Shown here in pieces: positions 58,053 to 64,000 of a stretch of 64,000 nt of DNA. The DNA is taken from positions 434,001 to 498,000 of the forward strand of contig NZ_SJPR01000004.1 in NCBI RefSeq assembly GCF_007859955.1. Reading direction: 5' to 3'. The DNA comes from Botrimarina colliarenosi (lineage in GTDB: Bacteria > Planctomycetota > Planctomycetia > Pirellulales > Lacipirellulaceae). Below the pieces are notes generated by a model, which was not told the origin of the DNA, made no database searches, and worked only from the letters and a program-made list of their open reading frames with translations. The first letter of the stretch is position 1. Each line of letters opens with the position of its first letter. The position numbers and the translations under genes are program-made.

Positions 58053-59549
58053 ATGGCGGCAGACGAACTGGAAGACGAAGTGGCCACGACCGACACCGCG
58101 GTCGCCGACGACGCGGATGGCGACGAGGAGGCTGAGAAGCTCTCGCTCGACGTCAAAGTCGCGAAGCCGAGCGCCTGCGAGCGGCGGATCACCGTCACGG
58201 TCTCGCGCGAGGATATCGACCGGTACCTCGACAAGGCCTTCAGCGACCTGATGCCGTCGGCTAGCGTCCCGGGTTTCCGGGTCGGCCGCGCGCCGCGAAA
58301 GCTCGTCGTGCAGAAGTTCAAGGGTGACGTCGCCGACCAGGTGAAAGGCTCGCTCTTGATGGATAGCTTGGCCCAGGTGGCCGACGAGGAAGAGTTCGCC
58401 GCGATCAGCGAGCCGGACCTCGACCTCGAAGCGGTGGAGATCCCCGACGAGGGCCCGCTGACGTTTGAATTCAGCATCGAAGTCCGCCCCGAGTTCGACC
58501 TCCCCAAATGGAAGGGTCTGAAGCTCAAGCGGCCGATGCAGAAGTTCGCCCCCGAAGATATCGACCGCCAGATCGAGCAGATGCTCGCCAAGTACGGCCA
58601 GCTGGCGCCGCACGACGGCGCCGCCGAAGAGGGCGATTACCTCGTGCTGACGCTCCGCGGCATGGCCGACGGAAAGGAAATATCGCGTGACGAGGACCGC
58701 GTCGTGCGGCTCCGCCCGACGCTGAGCTTCGTTGATGGTCGCATCCAGGACTTCCTCAAGCTCGCCAAGGGCGCCAAGGCTGGCGACAAGCTCACCGCCG
58801 AGGTGAAGCTCTCCGCCAGCGCCCCGAATGAGGAGCTCCGTGGCAAGGACGTCACCCTCGAGATCGAGGTCCTTGAGGTCAAGAAGCTCCGCCTGCCGGA
58901 GCTCGACGAGGAGTTCCTCGGCGAGATCGGCGGCTTCAAGACCGAAGGCGATTTCCGCGACGCCGTCCAAAAGGACCTCGAGCGGCAACTCGAGTACGAG
59001 CAGCAGAAGGTCGCCCGCAACCAGATCAGCGAGATGCTGACCGAGTCGGCCGACTGGGACCTGCCGCCGAGCCTGCTGAAGCGGCAGAGCGTCCGCGAGC
59101 TGGAGCGGGCCGTCATGGAAATGCGTCGCAGCGGCTTCAGCGAGGGCGAGATCCGCGCCCGCGAGAACGAGCTGCGTCAGAACAGCTCTGTCTCGACGGC
59201 CGCCGCTCTGAAAGAGCACTTCATCCTCGAGCGGATCGCCGAAGAAGAGAACCTCGACGTCGAGGACGGCGATTACGACCGCGAGATCTTCCTGATCTCG
59301 ATGCAGTCGGGCGAGTCGCCCCGTCGCGTGCGGGCCCAGCTCGAGAAGCGGGGCTTGATGGACGTGCTCCGCAACCAGATTATCGAGCGGAAGGTGATGG
59401 AGCTCGTCCAGGCCGAAGCCAAGTTCCAGGACGAGGATTTCACCCCGCCGAAATCGACCGTCGAGGGCGTCCCGTTCGCCGTCGGTGGCGCCGAGGGGGA
59501 CATCCCCGAGGCGGTCGGTGCGATCGAGGCCGAAGACAAAGACGACTGA
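58053..59549 (+). CDS. tig: Trigger factor
   Basis: 498 residues, longer than E. coli's 432 because of acidic extensions at both ends. The ribosome-binding domain has the GFRVGRAPRKLV signature (about 70-81). The FKBP-like isomerase domain spans about 165-255 (GDYLVLTLRGMADGKEI, LRPTLSFVDGRIQDFL). The C-terminal helical arms fill the rest. The first chaperone to meet nascent chains. Followed by two clpP genes on the same strand, the classical tig-clp arrangement without clpX here. Confidence 0.95.
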   Translation: MAADELEDEVATTDTAVADDADGDEEAEKLSLDVKVAKPSACERRITVTVSREDIDRYLDKAFSDLMPSASVPGFRVGRAPRKLVVQKFKGDVADQVKGSLLMDSLAQVADEEEFAAISEPDLDLEAVEIPDEGPLTFEFSIEVRPEFDLPKWKGLKLKRPMQKFAPEDIDRQIEQMLAKYGQLAPHDGAAEEGDYLVLTLRGMADGKEISRDEDRVVRLRPTLSFVDGRIQDFLKLAKGAKAGDKLTAEVKLSASAPNEELRGKDVTLEIEVLEVKKLRLPELDEEFLGEIGGFKTEGDFRDAVQKDLERQLEYEQQKVARNQISEMLTESADWDLPPSLLKRQSVRELERAVMEMRRSGFSEGEIRARENELRQNSSVSTAAALKEHFILERIAEEENLDVEDGDYDREIFLISMQSGESPRRVRAQLEKRGLMDVLRNQIIERKVMELVQAEAKFQDEDFTPPKSTVEGVPFAVGGAEGDIPEAVGAIEAEDKDD

Positions 59550-59555
59550 GAGAAG

Positions 59556-59640
59556 AGTGGGTGGTGGGCAGTCAGCAGCGGGCAGTCTCGGCTGTCGGCG
59601 GCGCCATGACCGCCCACTGCCTACTGCCCACTGCCCACTC
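59556..59640. repeat. Intergenic inverted repeat between tig and clpP1
   Basis: GTGGGTGGTGGGCAGTCAGC and ACTGCCTACTGCCCACTGCC form imperfect arms rich in the GGGCAGT motif. Confidence 0.65.
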
Positions 59641-59658
59641 AGCTTGAAGGAGCAACCC

Positions 59659-60327
59659 ATGAGCGAATTCTTCGCTCCCACGGACGGACCATTCGCCGCG
59701 GCTTCCCGGCCGCACGACTCGAGGCCCGTCGACCCGCGCGCCGCACGCGACTACCAGCGCCAGCGTCAGATGACGCTCGGCGACCTGCTGCTGGAGAACC
59801 GCGTGATCTTCCTCCAGGGGGAGATCTACGACGGCAACGCCAACGAGCTGGTGATGAAGCTGCTGTACTTGCAGAGCGAGAACCGCCGCAAGGACATCCA
59901 CTTCTACATCAACTCGCCGGGCGGAAGCGTCACCTCGACGCTCGCCATCTACGACACCATGCAGATGATCACCTGCCCGGTGGCCACCTACTGCGTGGGC
60001 CTCGCGGCGTCCGGCGGCAGTGTGCTGCTCGCCGGCGGCGAGAAGGGCAAGCGATACGCCCTCAAGCACTCCAAGGTGATGATCCACCAGCCGCACGGCG
60101 GCGTCGGCGGTCAGGTCTCGGACATCGAAATCCAGGCCAACGAAATCATCAAGACGCGGCAGACCCTCAACGAGATTCTCGGCGGCCACTGCGGCAAGAC
60201 CCCCGAAGAGATCCAAAAGGCCTGTGACCGCGACCATTACATGACCGCCGAAGAGGCGAAGGCCTACGGCTTGGTCGATGACATCCTGACCCGCCCCCCC
60301 GGGTCGGAAGACGACGACAACGACTGA
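59659..60327 (+). CDS. clpP1: ATP-dependent Clp protease proteolytic subunit, first paralogue
   Basis: 222 residues from the ATG at 59659 with GAAGGAG upstream. A 38-residue N-terminal extension precedes the core. Catalytic Ser118 lies in GLAASGGSVLLAGG and His143 in [29 protein letters not shown] is the usual oligomer-interface strand. The second residue after the Ser (GG rather than MG) differs from canonical ClpP, but the triad appears intact. Forms a barrel with its partner ClpX or ClpA, encoded elsewhere. Confidence 0.93.
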   Translation: MSEFFAPTDGPFAAASRPHDSRPVDPRAARDYQRQRQMTLGDLLLENRVIFLQGEIYDGNANELVMKLLYLQSENRRKDIHFYINSPGGSVTSTLAIYDTMQMITCPVATYCVGLAASGGSVLLAGGEKGKRYALKHSKVMIHQPHGGVGGQVSDIEIQANEIIKTRQTLNEILGGHCGKTPEEIQKACDRDHYMTAEEAKAYGLVDDILTRPPGSEDDDND

Positions 60328-60337
60328 AGTGCGGAGT

Positions 60338-60417
60338 GACGAACGATGAGTAACGAATAGCCGGCTTCGCGATCGGTGGTTCAGAAACGCTTCATCGCTC
60401 ACCATTCATCGTTCATC
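60338..60417. repeat. Intergenic inverted repeat between clpP1 and clpP2
   Basis: GACGAACGATGAGTAACGA and TCACCATTCATCGTTCATC form imperfect arms around about 40 bp. Confidence 0.6.
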
Positions 60418-60465
60418 AATAGCACAAGTAGCGGCTAGCCCGCCGAACACGGACGGAACCAACTC

Positions 60466-61053
60466 ATGCCCCTCATTCCCTACGTCATCGACAAGAACGG
60501 CCGCGAAGAGCGGGCGATGGACATCTACAGTCGGCTGCTGGTCGACCGGATCGTCATCCTCGGATCGGGCATCAACGACGAGGTCGCGAACAACATCGTC
60601 GCGCAGCTGCTGTTTCTGCAGTCGGACGATCCCAAGAGCGACATCCACCTCTACATCAACTCGCCCGGCGGCAGCGTCACCGCCGGCATGGCGATCTATG
60701 ACACGATGCAGTTCGTCACCTGCGACGTGGCGACCTACTGCCTCGGCCAGTGCGCCAGCATGGGCGCCGTGCTGCTAGCAGCGGGCACGGCCGGCAAGCG
60801 GCACGCCCTGCCGAACAGCCGCGTGATGATCCACCAGCCGCTCGCCGGCATGGAAGGGACCGCCGAGGACATCCTCATCCACGCGACCGAGTACAAGAAG
60901 ACCAAGGACAAGCTCAACGCGATCCTCGCCAAGCACAGCGGCAAGACGCTCGAGCAGCTCCAGCAGGACACCGACCGCGACAACTTCATGTCCGCCGACG
61001 AGGCCCTCGACTACCACTTGGTCGATAAGATCATCGAGAGCATGCACGGCTGA
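60466..61053 (+). CDS. clpP2: ATP-dependent Clp protease proteolytic subunit, second paralogue
   Basis: 195 residues, the usual ClpP length. Active-site Ser98 in [14 protein letters not shown] and His123 in VMIHQPLAG match canonical Clp[21 protein letters not shown] is conserved. [20 protein letters not shown] is the typical C-terminal block. It lies 138 bp after clpP1 on the same strand. The two may form mixed or separate barrels. Confidence 0.95.
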   Translation: MPLIPYVIDKNGREERAMDIYSRLLVDRIVILGSGINDEVANNIVAQLLFLQSDDPKSDIHLYINSPGGSVTAGMAIYDTMQFVTCDVATYCLGQCASMGAVLLAAGTAGKRHALPNSRVMIHQPLAGMEGTAEDILIHATEYKKTKDKLNAILAKHSGKTLEQLQQDTDRDNFMSADEALDYHLVDKIIESMHG

Positions 61054-61106
61054 GACGGGCCCCGCTGAGACCGGCCCCGCCGGATTCGGCCAAGCTAGCT
61101 GCACCC

Positions 61107-61190
61107 TGAGCCGGGGGCGCTAGCCCTCGGAGTTGTAGCACGTTCCAGCTCCACTCCGAGGGCTAGCGCCCCCGGCTCAGGCTATTTTTT
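61107..61190 (+). repeat. Long palindrome with T-run, terminator-like, after clpP2
   Basis: 26-bp arms starting TGAGCCGGGGGCGCTAGCCC and mirrored at 61154-61179, loop about 21 nt, followed by six T at 61185-61190. It may serve as terminator. The CCGGGGGCG core is shared with the hairpin after dnaK. Confidence 0.85.
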
Positions 61191-61271
61191 CTAGTTCTGT
61201 AGGCGGATGTCTTTCTGACGATCGCCGTGGCGGCGTTGACGCACTCGGCCGCATCTTCTAGTTACCGCCCC

Positions 61272-62498
61272 ATGGAACTCTGGTGGGCGAACTCCGCGCG
61301 GACCGTTGCTAGCAGCCACACCGGCTGCCTGTTGGCGGTTGTCGGCTGCCTGCTGCTCTCCGGCTGCCGCAACAGTGGCCGGCAGATGCAGTCTGACCTC
61401 TACCAGCGCGAGTTGCGGCTGCAAGAGGACGAGATCTACCGCCTCGAGGACTATATCGAGGAGTACCAGGGGATCGTCAGCGGCTATCGCTGCGAGGTCG
61501 CCGACCTGAAACGCGAACTCGCCGCCGCCCGATCGGCCGAACCGGCCCCCGCCACCCTGCCGGCGCCTTCGCGTTCGTCTCGCGACACGATTGACACCGG
61601 CCCGTCGCTGCTCAAGACGCCCGAACCGAGCGACCTCCGCCCGCTGCCGAGCGAGACGCTCCCCGCGGGCGACGAAGTCGCTCCGCCGTTCAATCCCGCC
61701 GGAGCGAAAGACCCCGGTGGAGCGGAAGCCGGAGCCGAGTCACTTGATGTGGCCCCCCCTTTCGAGGGCGCAGGCATTCTAGAGCCCTTGCCGGCCCGGT
61801 CGGCCGACGCGCCACGCGAACCGGCGCCGTTGCGACAAGTCTCGGCGTTGGCCGCGCCGCGTCCGATCAACAATACGCCACCGAACCCTTACCCGACAGC
61901 CGACGCAGGCCGCCAAGCGTTGTCGACAGCCGACGCCGAGCCGACGCCCGAGTTGGTTGGCGACCCGGCGATACGCGTCACCGCCGAGCGGGGAGAGACG
62001 ACCGCGTCCGTCGTCGCCCTGGTCAGCGAGATCGAACTCGGTGTCCTGAAAGACTTTGTCGGCGAAGTATCGGTCATGCTGACCGACCCGACCGCCGATG
62101 GCCGTCAGCGTCGGGTCGCACGCTGGGACTTTTCGCCGCTCGAAGTGCGCGAAGCCCACGACATCGACGCCGGCCACCTTGCACTAACCATCGCGTTGCC
62201 CGAAGCGACCCCGCGGCGCCAACCGCTCCGCCTCTGGGTGCGGCTCATCGACCGCGACGGCAAACGGCGGTTGCAGGCAACCGAGGTCGCCTTCGTCGGC
62301 GCGCCGCCAGAACTGGCGGATAGCGACGCGCTGACGGCGCAGACAAGCCCCCGCCGCCTGCCCGCTACCGAGGCGTTGTCAGGCGAGACCAAGGTGGTGG
62401 CGCAGTCCGACCCCAACGGGTGGCGATCCGCGAACACGAACGCCCACGAGCGTCGCTACGACAACGCCGTCGCCCCGGCGTCCTACGATCAGCCATGA
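61272..62498 (+). CDS. Coiled-coil lipoprotein
   Basis: 408 residues from the ATG at 61272, which puts a lipobox (LAVVGCLLLSGC) at about residue 32; an in-frame start 15 codons earlier is less suitable. Residues 35-80 form a coiled coil (LYQRELRLQEDEIYRLEDYI). A Pro/Ala/Glu-rich linker spans about 80-230. The C-terminal domain of about 130 residues is beta-rich (SVVALVSEIELGVLKDFVGE, VSVMLTDPTADGRQRRVARW). Anchored in the envelope. No family recognised. Confidence 0.75.
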   Translation: MELWWANSARTVASSHTGCLLAVVGCLLLSGCRNSGRQMQSDLYQRELRLQEDEIYRLEDYIEEYQGIVSGYRCEVADLKRELAAARSAEPAPATLPAPSRSSRDTIDTGPSLLKTPEPSDLRPLPSETLPAGDEVAPPFNPAGAKDPGGAEAGAESLDVAPPFEGAGILEPLPARSADAPREPAPLRQVSALAAPRPINNTPPNPYPTADAGRQALSTADAEPTPELVGDPAIRVTAERGETTASVVALVSEIELGVLKDFVGEVSVMLTDPTADGRQRRVARWDFSPLEVREAHDIDAGHLALTIALPEATPRRQPLRLWVRLIDRDGKRRLQATEVAFVGAPPELADSDALTAQTSPRRLPATEALSGETKVVAQSDPNGWRSANTNAHERRYDNAVAPASYDQP

Positions 62499-62503
62499 GA
62501 CAA

Positions 62504-62543
62504 GAAGGGGGGTCGTGACCCGATGGTCGCGACCCCCCCCTTT
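62504..62543 (+). terminator. Terminator after the coiled-coil lipoprotein
   Basis: AAGGGGGGTCG and CGACCCCCCCTT form a stem of about 11 bp around a loop; three T follow. Could act in both directions for converging genes. Confidence 0.65.
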
Positions 62544-62581
62544 GCACTGGCCCTCTCTTCTCCGGCTCCCTTGGAACCGAC

Positions 62582-63391
62582 TCAGCGTCGCCTGACCAAG
62601 ACCCCGACAGTGGCGAAGGCCGCCAGCAGGGCCGTTGCCGGCTCCGGGACCACCTCGAACGACACCCGCAGGAGCGGTGATGTCGCTGTCAGCAGGCTCG
62701 AGTCGAAGTTGTACCCACCGGCGGTCGCGAGCCCGTTGAAGGCGCTGAGGTCGGTGAAGTTGAACTGCACGACCGAGTTCTCATTCTCCCGCTGGGCGTT
62801 CACGCCGATCCCCGGCAGGAAGGCGGCGTTAGCGGGATTCTCTGTCTCGGAGCCCGCGTCCCAAATCTCATCGACCCCTTGCTCAATCGTTGTCAGACGG
62901 AGGGCGCCGTTGGCGTCGAAGACCTCGTACTCCATCGGGTCGTCGTTGCCCAGGAAGTGGTCGTTGCTCGGCACCACCATGGTCCCGAACGTAAAGAAGC
63001 GGTTGCTGGTATCGACCGTGAAGACCGCCGAGTTCGACTGTCCGGGGAGGAACGGGCCCGCTGGGCCGGTGAGGCTGTCAACGTTGGCGGCCGGTTCGGC
63101 GGCTTGGAAACCTGGCAGCCAGGTGGCGCCGGAGCCCCCCTCGGCGATGCTAACAATCGGCGCCGAGGCGATGTCGGGCTGCCCTAGCAGGAAGGCCGCC
63201 GACCCCGCGTTGAAGGCATCGAAGGTCCCGTCGCCAAACCCGAAGCGGAAGGGCGCCAGCGACACGCTGTTGGCAGGCGAAAGGTTTTCGACCGTAATGC
63301 GCAGCTGCACGTTGGCGGCCTGAGCCGAGGGCGCTAGGCCTTGCCAGACCAGCGCGACAGCCAGGGGGGAGCCAATCCAAAGAAACTTCAT
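62582..63391 (-). CDS. Spondin-domain PEP-CTERM protein
   Basis: 269 residues from the ATG at 63391, with AGGAG 8 nt upstream and signal peptide SPLAVALVWQGLAPSAQA. The mature part LRITVENLSPANSVSLAPFR and FGFGDGTFDAFNAGSAA matches the bacterial Spondin_N domain, with IAEGGSG and the metal-site-like GNDDPMEYEVFDANG later. The tail VVPEPATALLAAFATVGVLV ends in Arg-Arg-Arg. Exported and probably exosortase-processed. Spondin domains are adhesive in animals; in bacteria the role is unknown. Confidence 0.88.
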   Translation of the reverse strand: MKFLWIGSPLAVALVWQGLAPSAQAANVQLRITVENLSPANSVSLAPFRFGFGDGTFDAFNAGSAAFLLGQPDIASAPIVSIAEGGSGATWLPGFQAAEPAANVDSLTGPAGPFLPGQSNSAVFTVDTSNRFFTFGTMVVPSNDHFLGNDDPMEYEVFDANGALRLTTIEQGVDEIWDAGSETENPANAAFLPGIGVNAQRENENSVVQFNFTDLSAFNGLATAGGYNFDSSLLTATSPLLRVSFEVVPEPATALLAAFATVGVLVRRR

Positions 63392-63399
63392 AGCGCCTA

Positions 63400-63404
63400 C
63401 TCCT
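63400..63404 (-). promoter_or_regulatory. Shine-Dalgarno supporting the ATG at 63391
   Basis: AGGAG on the minus strand, 8 nt before the start codon. Confidence 0.6.
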
Positions 63405-63573
63405 CGGTGCGGGGCGATCTCTGCCGGTCGCAACACTCGACCTGTAGGGAACCGAGTCGCCCGTCGGCGTCGCCCCATCTCGATCACAAAGGGACGACGC
63501 AAGTTGGTCGCTCAAGAACCGCGACGGCTACGCGGATTCACGGAGAATTCCGGAAAGACGTCCGGCGCCGCCG

Positions 63574-63891
63574 CTACTCGGATTCCGTGCGCCGCGCCTC
63601 GGCGAGCGCCGCTCGGATGCGTTCTGCCGCCCGGTCAGACAACCGCGGCTCTGGGTCGAGGACCCTCCCCTTCGCGCGGACCTCGGCGGGCGCCGAGGCG
63701 AGCATCCGGCGGAGCCAACGCATCTGTCTTGCCTCGTGCTGGCACGGGCCGCAGCCAACCCGGTGCAATCGGGCCGCCCACCAGCGGGCGCGAGAGACGG
63801 GGCCATCCCACTCGTCGGAATCGATGCGTGACGCCTCCTCACAACGCGCGAAGAGGACGAGCCGCCAGCCGCTCCATCGCCGTCGGCTCAC
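63574..63891 (-). CDS. Putative anti-sigma factor (zinc-finger type)
   Basis: 105 residues from the GTG at 63891, which overlaps the stop of the upstream sigma factor (GTGA). The sequence FARCEEASRIDSDEWDGPVS followed by LHRVGCGPCQHEARQMRWLR fits the zf-HC2-like ZAS pattern His-X3-Cys-X2-Cys. No membrane helix follows, so it would be soluble or act with another anchor. The gene pairing strongly supports an anti-sigma role. The frame is open farther upstream, but that lies inside the sigma gene. Confidence 0.72.
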   Translation of the reverse strand: MSRRRWSGWRLVLFARCEEASRIDSDEWDGPVSRARWWAARLHRVGCGPCQHEARQMRWLRRMLASAPAEVRAKGRVLDPEPRLSDRAAERIRAALAEARRTESE

Positions 63892-64000
63892 TTGGGATCG
63901 GCCCCCGGCGTGATCATCGCGTCGTCCGTGAACCAACGCGATTCGAGGCACTGCCGAAGCAGGCGCCGCGCGCGGTGAAGCCGGACCGAGAGATTCTTCC
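63888..64000 (-). CDS. ECF-type RNA polymerase sigma factor, C-terminal end (runs off window)
   Basis: The last 37 codons are visible: KNLSVRLHRARRLLRQCLES, then RWFTDDAMITPGADPK and TGA. The run SVRLHRARRLLRQCLE is the typical end of the sigma region 4 DNA-binding helix in ECF factors. The gene overlaps its putative anti-sigma by 4 nt, indicating translational coupling. Confidence 0.8.
   Translation of the reverse strand, partial: KNLSVRLHRARRLLRQCLESRWFTDDAMITPGADPK

Overview
The window looks like chromosomal DNA of a planctomycete, most likely order Pirellulales. This rests on gene content: several PEP-CTERM secreted proteins with a planctomycete-type exosortase, dockerin-like Ca-binding repeats, a DUF1559 prepilin-like protein, GC-rich DNA, a DUF6800-like microprotein, and an MfnB homologue (methanofuran-type C1 chemistry). 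The species cannot be named from sequence alone.

Layout. 1-1316 (minus) is the N-terminal part of a dockerin-bearing surface protein cut by the window edge. 1.6-4.6 kb holds tRNA-Ser, rho and a 1.3-kb untranslated stretch upstream of rho. 4.6-8.2 kb holds a secreted thioredoxin/YHS protein, a HEAT/TPR protein, an STN-domain protein and tmRNA. 8.3-18.2 kb is a sugar/uronate metabolism neighbourhood: two TIM-barrel epimerases, a Gfo/Idh/MocA oxidoreductase, an Nramp-like transporter, a PEP-CTERM protein, a LarA-like protein, uronate isomerase and an SDR. 18.3-24.6 kb is a minus-strand housekeeping block: tRNA-Asn, coaC, rpoZ, gmk, yicC, secG, tpiA, aroF, pheA. 25-27 kb is dnaK behind a near-perfect sigma-54 promoter. 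27.1-27.9 kb is a small AT-richer toxin-fragment/immunity cassette bounded by two 77-bp palindromic direct repeats. 28-38 kb holds a PDZ protein, a DUF1559 protein, clpB, a DUF6800-like microprotein, tRNA-Ser, a TPR membrane protein and a TIGR03790 protein.

37.8-51.2 kb is an exopolysaccharide/exosortase locus. It holds a lipoprotein, a Wza-type exporter, a Wzc-type tyrosine autokinase, an O-antigen-polymerase-like protein with TPR tail, an exosortase with an EpsI-like C-terminal half, and three PEP-CTERM proteins, two of them paralogues. 51.5-57.4 kb holds a CheY-like receiver, a PHA-system protein, MfnB, an NhaD-like antiporter, RNase D and RmlB. 57.6-61 kb holds tRNA-Gly followed by trigger factor and two ClpP peptidases. 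The window ends with a coiled-coil lipoprotein, a spondin-domain PEP-CTERM protein, and the 4-bp-overlapping end of an ECF sigma factor with its putative anti-sigma partner.

Two themes link the genes. Protein quality control (tmRNA, dnaK, clpB, tig, clpP1/P2) is spread through the window. Cell-surface biogenesis couples polysaccharide export with PEP-CTERM sorting. Intergenic space is rich in long-armed inverted repeats of several unrelated types.
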